DNA of 15,006 nucleotides from NCBI GenBank assembly GCA_947479995.1, contig CANKBT010000031.1, positions 1 to 15,006 of the forward strand, given 5' to 3'. A program made the position numbers and the translations under genes. This DNA comes from Frankiaceae bacterium (lineage in GTDB: Bacteria; Actinomycetota; Actinomycetes; Mycobacteriales; SCTD01). A model generated the notes under the pieces. That model was not told the origin of the DNA and ran no database searches. It worked only from the letters and a program-made list of their open reading frames with translations. This document shows positions 1 to 7,505 of this stretch, one piece after another (position 1 is the first letter of the stretch; each line of letters starts with the position of its first letter).

Positions 1-64
1 GAGCCAGGTCCGGCGCGCGCCGCGCGGCGGGCATGACCGTCGCGGCTCGTGCGTTGACGCGGGC

Positions 65-346
65 ATGGCTACCGCGACCTGGAACGGCACGACCATCGCC
101 TCCTCGGACGACACCGTCGTCGTGGAGGGCAACCACTACTTCCCGCGCGAGGCGGTGACGGCGGCGCTCGTGCCGTCCGACACCACGAGCGTGTGCCCCT
201 GGAAGGGCACCGCCTCCTACCTGTCGGTCGAGGTCGACGGGCAGGTCAACCGCGACGCGGCCTGGTACTACCCGGCGCCCAAGGACGCGGCCGCGGAGAT
301 CAAGGACCGCGTGGCGTTCTGGAAGGGCGTCGTCGTCGAGCCGTAG
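65..346 (+). CDS. DUF427 domain-containing protein
   Basis: A 93-residue protein that matches the small DUF427 family in length and in its conserved landmarks: VVEGNHYFP near residues 19-27, CPWKGTASY at 44-52, an aromatic AWYYPAP stretch at 66-72, and a C-terminal segment ending in VAFWKGVVVEP. The family is widespread in actinobacteria and forms a small beta-rich fold. Its biochemical role is not established, so none is assigned. The ATG at 65 is chosen because the family signature begins almost at once after it. No good Shine-Dalgarno sequence or TANNNT box lies directly upstream. It ends 42 bases before guaA on the same strand, but guaA appears to have its own promoter. Family call is firm; function is unknown. 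Confidence 0.9.
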   Translation: MATATWNGTTIASSDDTVVVEGNHYFPREAVTAALVPSDTTSVCPWKGTASYLSVEVDGQVNRDAAWYYPAPKDAAAEIKDRVAFWKGVVVEP

Positions 347-375
347 TCGTCGGCCGGCCGTCGCGCCGGCCCTCG

Positions 376-381
376 TACTCT
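376..381 (+). promoter_or_regulatory. Putative -10 box (TACTCT) of guaA, leaderless start
   Basis: TACTCT fits the actinobacterial TANNNT -10 pattern and ends 7 bases before the GTG start of guaA. Transcription starting about 7 bases downstream would begin at the start codon itself, giving a leaderless mRNA. No Shine-Dalgarno sequence is present in the gap, and no convincing -35 hexamer is seen. Confidence 0.5.
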
Positions 382-388
382 TGGCGGG

Positions 389-1935
<1,547 letters not shown>

Positions 1936-1945
<10 letters not shown>

Positions 1946-2448
1946 CGGTCCGGCCGCGCACGCCCGACGACCTGCCGGCGCTGCTGGCGCTGCTGCAGCG
2001 CACGCACGAGAGCGACGGCTACCCGGTGCGCGCGAGCCGGGTCAGCGCCGCCTGGCTGGCGCCCGACGACGAGCTCGCCGCGTGGGTGGCGCTCGACGGC
2101 GACCGACCGGTCGGGCACGGCGCGCTGCACCCGGCGGGCGGCGCCTCGCTGCCGCTGTGGCGCGAGGCCACCGGTCGGGAGGCCGACGGGCTCGCCGTCG
2201 TCTCGCGGCTCTACACCGACCGGTCGGCGCCCGGTGCCGGCACGGCGCTGCTCGAGGCGGCCGTCGCCGAGGCGCGGGCGCGCGGGCGCGCACCGGTGCT
2301 CGAGGTGCTGTCGAGCAGCCCGGCCCGCGGCTTCTACGCCCGGCGCGGCTGGCGCCGGGTCGGCGAGGTGCCGCAGCGGTGGGGCGACGTGCCGGTCGTC
2401 GTCGACGTGCTCGTCGCGCCCGACCGGGGTGCGACGCTGCAGGCGTGA
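1936..2448 (+). CDS. GNAT family N-acetyltransferase
   Basis: A 170-residue protein with the GNAT layout. It opens with VAVRPRTPDDLPALLALL, the beta1-alpha1 unit typical of the family. The acetyl-CoA-binding motif A is VVSRLYTDRSAPGAGTALL at about 88-106, where the R-x-x-x-G-x-G loop (Arg96 to Gly102) would hold the pyrophosphate. The C-terminal ARGFYARRGWRRVGE at about 130-144 is the usual alpha4-beta6 element. The substrate cannot be read from sequence. The only reasonable start is the GTG at 1936, which lies inside the last codons of guaA in another frame, so translation is probably coupled to guaA. It in turn overlaps the next gene by 4 bases (GTGA). No functional link with GMP synthesis is evident. 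Confidence 0.88.
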
Positions 2449-2918
2449 CCGAGGACCCGTTCGCCGCGCCGCAGGGCACGCCGCCGGACTGGCCGGCCGG
2501 CCACTGGGCGGGAGCCCCCGCGTGGCCCGCGCCCGTGCGCGAGCGGGCGCCCGGGCCGGTGGTCGCCGCCGCCGTGCTCAGCCTGGTCGGCGGCGGGCTC
2601 GCCCTGGCGCTCGGGCTGTTCCTCGTCGTGACGGTGCTGGGCATCGTCCTGGCGCCCCTGCCGCTCCTGCTCGGCGGCCTGTCGGTCGCGGGGGGCGTGC
2701 TGGTGCTGCGCGGCGGCCGCACCGGGGTGGTGCTGCTGACGGCCCTGCACGCGCTGCTCGCCGGCTCGGTGGTGCTGCTCGAGGTGCGCGCCGACGAGAC
2801 CGGCGACGGGGTGCCGCTGCTGCCGCTGTGGTCGGTGCTCGTCGTCGGGCTGCTCTGGCTGCCGGCCTCGCAGCGCTGGCTCTGGCGCCGCGGCCGCGCG
2901 GAGCCCTGGCAGGGCTAG
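2445..2918 (+). CDS. Small integral membrane protein, function unknown
   Basis: A 157-residue protein. About 35 Pro/Trp/Ala-rich residues come first, with PPDWPAGHW and APAWPAP patches, as in many actinobacterial membrane proteins with proline-rich cytoplasmic heads. Hydrophobic segments follow at roughly 38-62, 66-86, 93-113 and 124-142, then a basic end (RWLWRRGR). This suggests four membrane helices. I do not recognise a family. The GTG start is shared with the acetyltransferase stop (GTGA, 4-base overlap), so it is very probably translated by coupling from the guaA-acetyltransferase message. Its TAG stop lies within a CTAG palindrome that also gives the stop of the convergent lipoprotein gene. 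That it is a real gene is supported by coupling and hydrophobic pattern. Confidence 0.75.
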   Translation: MTEDPFAAPQGTPPDWPAGHWAGAPAWPAPVRERAPGPVVAAAVLSLVGGGLALALGLFLVVTVLGIVLAPLPLLLGGLSVAGGVLVLRGGRTGVVLLTALHALLAGSVVLLEVRADETGDGVPLLPLWSVLVVGLLWLPASQRWLWRRGRAEPWQG

Positions 2919-3352
2919 TCGGCCGCTGCCTCGTCGAGGCAGGTGAGCACCAGGCGCGCGGCCTCGGTGCGGTAGCGCAGCAGCGCCCGCACCTGCTCGA
3001 GCTCCTCCCGCGGCGTGGTCGCCGGCTCGGCGGCGGCCTCGGCGAGCACGCCGACGTCGGAGGCGACGGCGTCGACCCGCGCGCTCGGCCACTGCCCGGA
3101 CGACGCCGCGACGACGTCGGCGACCGCCTGCAGCCGGCCGCGGACGTCCGCGCCGAAGGCCTGCGCCTGCTCGGCGCCGAGCGGCTGCAGCAGCGGCTCG
3201 GCCGCGCTCACGGCGGCGACCACGCGGGCGCAGCCGTCGCCGCCCTCGTCGTACGACGGCAGGCCCCCGCTGAGGTCGGGGGCGTCGTCGTCGTGGCAGC
3301 CGGCGAGCAGCGCGGCCGCGACCAGCAGGACCGCCCCGCACCGCCTGCCCAC
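2915..3352 (-). CDS. Putative lipoprotein, function unknown
   Basis: A 145-residue protein with a type II signal peptide: MGRR, a hydrophobic core, and the lipobox LAGC with Cys19 as the lipidated residue. An acidic, Gly-rich linker (HDDDAPDLSGG) follows. The rest, about 42-145, looks mostly alpha-helical and Ala-rich. Cys41 and Cys138 lie at either end of this domain and could form a disulfide outside the cell. I do not recognise the family. The GTG start sits 6 bases after a TAGCGT -10 box, suggesting a leaderless message. It is divergent from the cupin gene and convergent with the membrane protein to its left, sharing the 4-base CTAG stop overlap. Confidence 0.8.
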   Translation of the reverse strand: MGRRCGAVLLVAAALLAGCHDDDAPDLSGGLPSYDEGGDGCARVVAAVSAAEPLLQPLGAEQAQAFGADVRGRLQAVADVVAASSGQWPSARVDAVASDVGVLAEAAAEPATTPREELEQVRALLRYRTEAARLVLTCLDEAAAD

Positions 3353-3358
3353 GCGCCG

Positions 3359-3364
3359 ACGCTA
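3359..3364 (-). promoter_or_regulatory. Putative -10 box (TAGCGT) of the lipoprotein gene
   Basis: On the minus strand TAGCGT is followed after 6 bases by the GTG start at 3352, with no Shine-Dalgarno sequence between. This spacing fits a leaderless actinobacterial transcript. The same hexamer precedes the ABC exporter operon at 10957-10962. Confidence 0.5.
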
Positions 3365-3389
3365 GACCAGGAGTAGGAGTGCTCGGGAC

Positions 3390-3396
3390 GGGGGAG
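3390..3396 (+). promoter_or_regulatory. Ribosome binding site of the cupin gene
   Basis: GGGGGAG ends 9 bases before the ATG at 3406 and supports that start. A GTG at 3379 in the same frame has AGGAG (3369-3373) 5 bases upstream, so a form 9 residues longer cannot be ruled out. Confidence 0.5.
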
Positions 3397-3405
3397 CCGT
3401 ACGGC

Positions 3406-3798
3406 ATGGAGCACTTCACGATCGCCACCGTCGCCGAGAAGAGCGCGGACTTCCGCCGGGTCCTGTGGACCGGGGAGCACACGCAGCTCGTCATCATGAC
3501 CATCCCGCCGGACGGGGAGATCGGCGAGGAGGTGCACGAGGAGAACGACCAGATCCTCAGCTTCGTCAGCGGCGTCGGCAAGGCCGTCGTCGGCGGCTCG
3601 ACCAAGAAGGTCGCGGCCGGCGACGTCGTCGTCGTGCCCGCCGGCACGAAGCACAACTTCCTCAACGACGGCCCGAACCCGCTCGTGCTCTACACGGTGT
3701 ACGGCCCGCCGGACCACGCCGACGGCGCGGTGCACCACACCAAGGAAGAGGCCGACGAGGCCGAGGAGTCGGGCAAGGACGAGCCGCCCCAGGGCTAG
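3406..3798 (+). CDS. Cupin domain-containing protein
   Basis: A 130-residue single-domain cupin. Motif 1 is seen around GEIGEEVHEENDQILSFVSG, giving His44 and Glu46 with Gln49 in the region of the usual metal ligands. Motif 2 is GDVVVVPAGTKHNFLNDG at about 72-89, with His83. A metal site is therefore plausible, though the classic HxH pair is HxE here. The C-terminal 20-25 residues (from about 106) are highly charged and rich in His, Glu, Asp and Lys. This is a common stand-alone cupin type whose substrate is unknown; no enzyme activity is assigned. The ATG at 3406 is chosen because the cupin fold starts there (MEHFTIATVAEK) and GGGGGAG lies 9 bases upstream. It is divergent from the lipoprotein. 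Confidence 0.88.
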   Translation: MEHFTIATVAEKSADFRRVLWTGEHTQLVIMTIPPDGEIGEEVHEENDQILSFVSGVGKAVVGGSTKKVAAGDVVVVPAGTKHNFLNDGPNPLVLYTVYGPPDHADGAVHHTKEEADEAEESGKDEPPQG

Positions 3799-3806
3799 GC
3801 CCGGGG

Positions 3807-3820
3807 CGGCGGTCCCGCCG
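3807..3820. terminator. Weak hairpin between convergent cupin and PspC genes
   Basis: CGGCG-GTCC-CGCCG forms a 5-bp stem with a 4-base loop in the 24-base gap between two convergent stops. There is no T-run, and such short GC stems are common by chance at this base composition. It could act as a bidirectional stop but is not convincing. Confidence 0.2.
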
Positions 3821-3822
3821 GC

Positions 3823-4917
3823 TCACCCCTCGCGGACGACCACCTGGCCGTAGCCGACCGCGAGGTCGAGCCGCAGCAGCGGGCCGTCCGCGGGGCCGTA
3901 CGACCCGTCGACGTCGACCTCCCAGCCGTCGCCGGCCTCGGCCGGCGTGCCGGGCAGCAGCACCTCGCCGCCCTGCACCGCCGCGTCGAGCTCGACGCGC
4001 ACGCCCTCCGGCAGCAGCACCTCGAGGCGCCCGGCGCCGAGCCGGGCCTCGACCTCGGCCGGGCCGGTGACGCCGCGCAGGTCGAGCACGGCCTCGCCGG
4101 CCCCGAGGTCGCGCTCGCCGCTGCCGGTGAGCACCCAGGTGCGCTCGCCGCTCGACACCTCGACCGGGAAGCCGGTCTGCACCACGAGCGCCAGCGGCGC
4201 CGCGACGGCCAGGGCGAGGGCGGCGAGCGCCCAGCCGCGCCGCCAGCGCAGCGCCACGACCAGGCCGACGAGCACGACCGCGAGGACCGCGCCGAGCACG
4301 CGGCCGACGGTGAGGCCGCCGACGCCCGCGGCGTCGAGGGCGAGCAGCACCACCCCGACCAGGGCCGCGGCGACCACGGTGACGAGCGTGACCGGCGGGC
4401 CGGCGGGCGGCGGGGGCTCGGCCGGCGCCGTGCGCAGGACCGCCGTGGTCGCGGTGCCCCCGGGGTCCGCCGCCACCGCGCCCGGCGCGGCGTCGGGCCG
4501 GGGCTGCGTCGTGCGGCGGCTGACGAGGTAGACGAGCAGGCCGACGACGACGAGCGGCGCGAGGCCGCGGCCCTCGCGGTCGGTGATGCCGAGCGCCGCG
4601 ACCGCCACGAGCCCGAGCACGACGACGGTGCCGGCGGTGGTGCTGCGGCGGCGGCGCAGGAAGCGGTCGAGCACCGACTCGTCGGAGCCCTGCTCGGGCA
4701 GCAGCAGCCAGGCCGCGCCGTACAGCAGCAGGCCGGTGCCGCCGAAGACCGTGAGCACGGCGAGGGACACGCGCCACAGCACCGGGTCGGTGCCGGTCGC
4801 GCGGCCGAGGCCGGCGCACACGCCGAGCCAGACGTCGTCGCCGTCGCGCGAGCGGCGCAGCCGGGTCGGCGGCGCCGGGGCGGGCGGGGGAGGCGGAGGG
4901 GCGGTCGTGGTGTCCAT
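3823..4917 (-). CDS. PspC domain membrane protein with C-terminal beta-rich (LiaF/toast-rack-like) domain
   Basis: A 364-residue protein. After a proline-rich start, residues 18-75 are a PspC domain: LRRSRDGDDVWLGVCAGLGRATGTDPVLWRV, then a membrane helix ending in YGAAWLLLPEQ. More hydrophobic segments lie near 96-110, 117-132, 177-196, 203-223 and 228-246. From about 255 the chain is a run of short beta strands (GAGRLEVLLPEGVRVELDAAV, then LRLDLAVGYGQVVVR) resembling the repetitive beta domain at the end of LiaF-type proteins. LiaF proteins restrain a LiaS-type kinase in envelope-stress signalling. Here the gene is divergent from a PspC-fused kinase, so a regulatory partner or target is a reasonable inference. 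The start is the ATG at 4917; an in-frame GTG 7 codons upstream is less likely. Confidence 0.85.
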   Translation of the reverse strand: MDTTTAPPPPPPAPAPPTRLRRSRDGDDVWLGVCAGLGRATGTDPVLWRVSLAVLTVFGGTGLLLYGAAWLLLPEQGSDESVLDRFLRRRRSTTAGTVVVLGLVAVAALGITDREGRGLAPLVVVGLLVYLVSRRTTQPRPDAAPGAVAADPGGTATTAVLRTAPAEPPPPAGPPVTLVTVVAAALVGVVLLALDAAGVGGLTVGRVLGAVLAVVLVGLVVALRWRRGWALAALALAVAAPLALVVQTGFPVEVSSGERTWVLTGSGERDLGAGEAVLDLRGVTGPAEVEARLGAGRLEVLLPEGVRVELDAAVQGGEVLLPGTPAEAGDGWEVDVDGSYGPADGPLLRLDLAVGYGQVVVREG

Positions 4918-4924
4918 GGCGCTG

Positions 4925-4930
4925 ACAGTG
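4925..4930 (-). promoter_or_regulatory. Weak -10-like box (CACTGT) of the PspC membrane protein gene
   Basis: On the minus strand CACTGT keeps the A at position 2 and T at position 6 of TANNNT and ends 7 bases before the ATG at 4917. No Shine-Dalgarno sequence is seen, so a leaderless start is plausible but weakly supported. Confidence 0.25.
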
Positions 4931-4986
4931 GACCGCACCCGCGGCCCCGGGCATCGGGGTGCGGCCCCCGGGCCACCCTGGGACGC

Positions 4987-5020
4987 GCTCCGGGGGCACG
5001 GCCGGGGTCGTCCCCGGAGC
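4987..5020. promoter_or_regulatory. Nested inverted repeat in the PspC / kinase divergent promoter region
   Basis: GCTCCGGGG at 4987-4995 is the exact reverse complement of CCCCGGAGC at 5012-5020, a 9-bp repeat with a 16-base spacer. The right arm can also pair with CCGGGG at 5002-5007 across a TCGT loop (5008-5011). It lies 33-66 bases before the kinase start, where an activator would usually bind, in the 135-base gap between the two PspC genes. It could be the binding site of the adjacent response regulator. High GC content makes chance matches more likely. Confidence 0.35.
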
Positions 5021-5052
5021 CCGCGCGCGCCCGTGCGTGCGACGCTCGGCCG

Positions 5053-6213
5053 GTGACCGCCACCGCGCCCGCCCCGCCGTACCCGCGGCTGGCGCGCCGC
5101 ACGTCCGGGCGGGTGCTCGGCGGGGTGGCGAGCGGGCTCGCGGAGCACCTCGGCGTGCCCGTCGCCGTCGTGCGCGTGGTGCTCGTCGCGCTCGCCGTCG
5201 GCGGCGGCTCCGGCGTGCTGGCGTACGCCGCGTTCTGGGTCGTGCTGCCCCTGTCGCACGAGCCGTACGAGGCCGCGCCGGCGTCGCGGACGGCGCAGGC
5301 GGTGGTGGTCGCCGGCGGCCTCGGGGTGGCGGTGCTGCTGCTGTCGGTGCTCGGCGGCGACCGCGTGGCGCTGCCGCTGCTCACCGCCGGCGCCGGCGTC
5401 GCGCTGGTCTGGCGGCAGGCCGACGACGAGCAGCGCGCCCGGTGGCGGGCGAGCGCCCCGCGGGCCGGGCGCTGGCCGGCGGTGGTCGGCGCGATGCTGC
5501 TGCTCGGCGGGATCGCCGGCTTCCTCGCCACCCGCGGCGAGCTGCGCGAGGCGCGCGAGGGCCTGCTGTCGACCGTGCTGCTCGTCGGCGGGCTGGTGCT
5601 CGTCGGCCTGCCGTGGCTGCGGCGCACGGTGACCGAGCTCGGCGAGGAGCGGCGCGAGCGCATCCGCGTGCAGGAGCGCGCCGAGCTGTCGGCGCAGGTG
5701 CACGACTCGGTGCTGCAGACGCTGGCGATGATCCAGCGCGCCGCCGACGACCCGCGCGAGGTCGCCCGGCTGGCGCGCGTGCAGGAGCGCGAGCTGCGCA
5801 CCTGGCTCTACCGCCCGGTGCGCGACGACGCCTTCGGCGCCGGGCTGGAGCGCGTCGCGGCCGAGGTCGAGACCGACCACGGCGTGCCGGTCGAGGTGGT
5901 CGTCGTCGGCGGCGACCTGCCCGGCGACGAGCGGCTGGCCGGCCTCACGGCGGCCGCCCGCGAGGCGGTCGTCAACGCCGCCAAGCACGCCGGGGCCCCG
6001 GTCGTGCAGGTCTACGCCGAGGTGGAGGCGCAGCAGGTGCTCGTCTACGTCCGCGACCGCGGTCGGGGCTTCGACCCGGCGGCGGTGCCCGCCGACCGCT
6101 ACGGCATCGCGCAGTCGGTGGTCGGCCGGGTGGCCCGGCTCGGCGGCACGGCGACGGTGGCCTCCGCGCCCGGCCGCGGCACCGAGGTGCGCCTGGCGGT
6201 GCCCCGTGGCTGA
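5053..6213 (+). CDS. PspC domain sensor histidine kinase (HPK7/NarX-LiaS-like)
   Basis: A 386-residue membrane kinase. Residues 10-68 are a PspC domain (TSGRVLGGVASGLAEHLGV, then the membrane helix ending in AAFWVVLPL). Further hydrophobic segments lie near 81-100, 104-119, 141-159 and 172-190. After a short charged coil (EERRERIRVQER) comes the dimerisation box QVHDSVLQTL, with His217 as the autophosphorylated residue, typical of kinases paired with NarL-type regulators. The ATPase domain has an N-box REAVVNAAKHA (Asn308), a G1 box DRGRG (335-339) and a G2-like GTATVASAPGRGTEV end. There is no extracellular sensor domain, so the membrane or PspC part probably senses stress. It overlaps the regulator gene by 8 bases. 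The GTG start lacks a Shine-Dalgarno sequence. Confidence 0.92.
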   Translation: MTATAPAPPYPRLARRTSGRVLGGVASGLAEHLGVPVAVVRVVLVALAVGGGSGVLAYAAFWVVLPLSHEPYEAAPASRTAQAVVVAGGLGVAVLLLSVLGGDRVALPLLTAGAGVALVWRQADDEQRARWRASAPRAGRWPAVVGAMLLLGGIAGFLATRGELREAREGLLSTVLLVGGLVLVGLPWLRRTVTELGEERRERIRVQERAELSAQVHDSVLQTLAMIQRAADDPREVARLARVQERELRTWLYRPVRDDAFGAGLERVAAEVETDHGVPVEVVVVGGDLPGDERLAGLTAAAREAVVNAAKHAGAPVVQVYAEVEAQQVLVYVRDRGRGFDPAAVPADRYGIAQSVVGRVARLGGTATVASAPGRGTEVRLAVPRG

Positions 6214-6847
6214 GCTCGTGCGCGTCGTGCTCGTCGACGACCACCGGCTGTGGCGCGCCGGCGTGCGCAGCGAGCTCGGCGACGGCATCGAGGTGGTCGC
6301 GGAGGCCGGGGCCGTCGAGGAGGCCGTCGACCTGGTGCGCCGGCACGTGCCGGACGTCGTGCTGCTCGACGTGCACATGCCCGACGGCGGCGGCCTCGCG
6401 GTGCTCCGCGCGATCGGGCCCGACCTGCCGGCGACCCGCTTCCTCGCGCTGTCGGTGAGCGACGCCGCGGAGGACGTCATCGCCGTCGTGCGCGCCGGCG
6501 CGCGCGGCTACGTCACCAAGACCATCACCGCCGCCGAGCTGTCCGACGCGGTGCGGCGCGTGGCCGGCGGCGACGCCGTCTTCAGCCCGCGCCTGGCGGG
6601 CTTCGTGCTCGACGCGTTCTCCTCCAGCGACGTGCCGGTCGGCGACGCCGAGCTCGACCTGCTCACCGCTCGCGAGCGCGACGTGCTGCGCCTCATCGCC
6701 CGCGGCTACTCCTACCGCGAGGTCGGCGGCGAGCTGTTCATCTCGGTGAAGACCGTCGAGACGCACGTGTCGTCGGTGCTGCGCAAGCTGCAGCTGAGCA
6801 ACCGCCGCGAGCTGGCCCGCTGGGCCGTCAGCCGCCGCCTGGTCTGA
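6206..6847 (+). CDS. NarL/LuxR-family response regulator
   Basis: A 213-residue regulator with a receiver domain (about 1-120) and a LuxR-type helix-turn-helix domain (about 150-209). Receiver residues are intact: acidic pair Asp11/Asp12, phospho-acceptor Asp55 in VVLLDVHMPDG, Ser83 at the switch position and Lys105. The DNA-binding part reads LTARERDVLRLIARGYSYREV, then the recognition helix VKTVETHVSSVLRKLQL. The GTG start overlaps the kinase stop by 8 bases, so the two are translationally coupled and form one two-component system. Its targets probably include the divergent PspC gene and its own operon, by analogy with LiaR. The stop lies only 3 bases from the end of the convergent acVLRF1-type gene. 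Confidence 0.95.
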   Translation: MAELVRVVLVDDHRLWRAGVRSELGDGIEVVAEAGAVEEAVDLVRRHVPDVVLLDVHMPDGGGLAVLRAIGPDLPATRFLALSVSDAAEDVIAVVRAGARGYVTKTITAAELSDAVRRVAGGDAVFSPRLAGFVLDAFSSSDVPVGDAELDLLTARERDVLRLIARGYSYREVGGELFISVKTVETHVSSVLRKLQLSNRRELARWAVSRRLV

Positions 6848-6850
6848 GCG

Positions 6851-7468
6851 CTACGCGTCGCCGGGCTCGCGCAGGCGCAGCCGCACGTCGCGCACCCGCA
6901 CGGCCTGCAGCACCTTCAGGCGCGGGTCGGGGACGTCGAGCAGCGGCCCGGTGACGAGCGGCTGCAGCGGCCGCAGCCGCGGGTCGTCGAGCACCGCCTC
7001 GACCTGCGCGCGGTCGCCGCCGGTGCGCAGCGCGTCGAGGCGCGCGCCGAGCAGCACGCCCGCGGCGTGGTCGGCGGCCGCCCCGACCGCGACTGCCGCC
7101 TGGCCCTCGCGGCGCCGCGCGAAGCGCTGCTGCGACCACCCGCCGGCCGCGGTGCGGCCCTGCACGTGGCGGCTCCCGACCTTGCTCGCGACCAGCCGGT
7201 CGCCGGCGAAGACACCGGCCGCGTGCCCGCCCCGGCGCACGAGCAGCACGCCGACGGTGCGCGCGCGCAGCACGTGCGCGAGCAGGTCGCCCTGCAGCGG
7301 CGGGAACGGCACCTCGACCTCGGCGGTCGCCCCGTCGGCGGCCGTCCAGGTCGTGCCCGTCACGGTCGTCGGGCCGTGCCGCGCGGCGAAGCGGTCGAGC
7401 CAGCCCTCGAGGCGCTCGGGCGCGAGCTCCACCCAGCGGCCGCCACCGGCGGCAGGACGCGTGACCAC
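6851..7468 (-). CDS. acVLRF1-type (Vms1-like) peptidyl-tRNA hydrolase / release factor
   Basis: A 205-residue protein with the sequence features of the actinobacterial Vms1-like release factor group, an eRF1-domain family. In yeast, Vms1 cuts nascent chains from tRNA on stalled 60S ribosomes; the bacterial members are assigned a similar peptidyl-tRNA hydrolase role. Landmarks are VLRARTVGVLLVRRGGHAAGV at about 66-86, SKVGSRHVQGRTAAGG at 95-110 and WSQQRFARRR at 111-120. The Gly-rich loop with Gln113/Gln114 takes the place of the GGQ loop of ordinary release factors. The GTG start has GGAGA 7 bases upstream. Only 37 bases separate it from the upstream ABC gene, so it is probably the last gene of the exporter operon. 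Family call is confident; in vivo substrate is not known. Confidence 0.85.
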   Translation of the reverse strand: MVTRPAAGGGRWVELAPERLEGWLDRFAARHGPTTVTGTTWTAADGATAEVEVPFPPLQGDLLAHVLRARTVGVLLVRRGGHAAGVFAGDRLVASKVGSRHVQGRTAAGGWSQQRFARRREGQAAVAVGAAADHAAGVLLGARLDALRTGGDRAQVEAVLDDPRLRPLQPLVTGPLLDVPDPRLKVLQAVRVRDVRLRLREPGDA

Positions 7469-7475
7469 ACCGCAG

Positions 7476-7480
7476 TCTCC
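7476..7480 (-). promoter_or_regulatory. Ribosome binding site of the acVLRF1-type gene
   Basis: GGAGA on the minus strand ends 7 bases before the GTG at 7468. It lies in the 37-base gap after the ABC gene, where no hairpin terminator is seen, which fits read-through from the exporter genes. Confidence 0.55.
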
Positions 7481-7505
7481 TGCACGCCGCCCGCGGCGGC
7501 GCCGG

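Noticed and set aside
1..34. Possible divergent minus-strand gene starting with ATG at 34
   Set aside because: Only 11 codons fit in the window, with no ribosome binding site or -10 box.
347..388. Guanine-type riboswitch before guaA
   Set aside because: Only 42 bases separate it from the previous stop, a -10 box lies 7 bases before the start, and no purine-riboswitch core is visible.
3379..3405. Upstream GTG start for the cupin
   Set aside because: It has AGGAG 5 bases upstream and remains possible, but the fold begins at the ATG at 3406, which has its own GGGGGAG; the extra nine residues look like leader translation.
4941..4974. Repeated GGCCCCGGG-like blocks near the PspC gene start
   Set aside because: Short palindromes built only of G and C are expected by chance here; the longer repeat at 4987-5020 is the better candidate.
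3823..6480. An 885-residue minus-strand open frame
   Set aside because: The PspC protein begins at 4917. The upstream extension is antisense to the kinase and regulator and has no family features.
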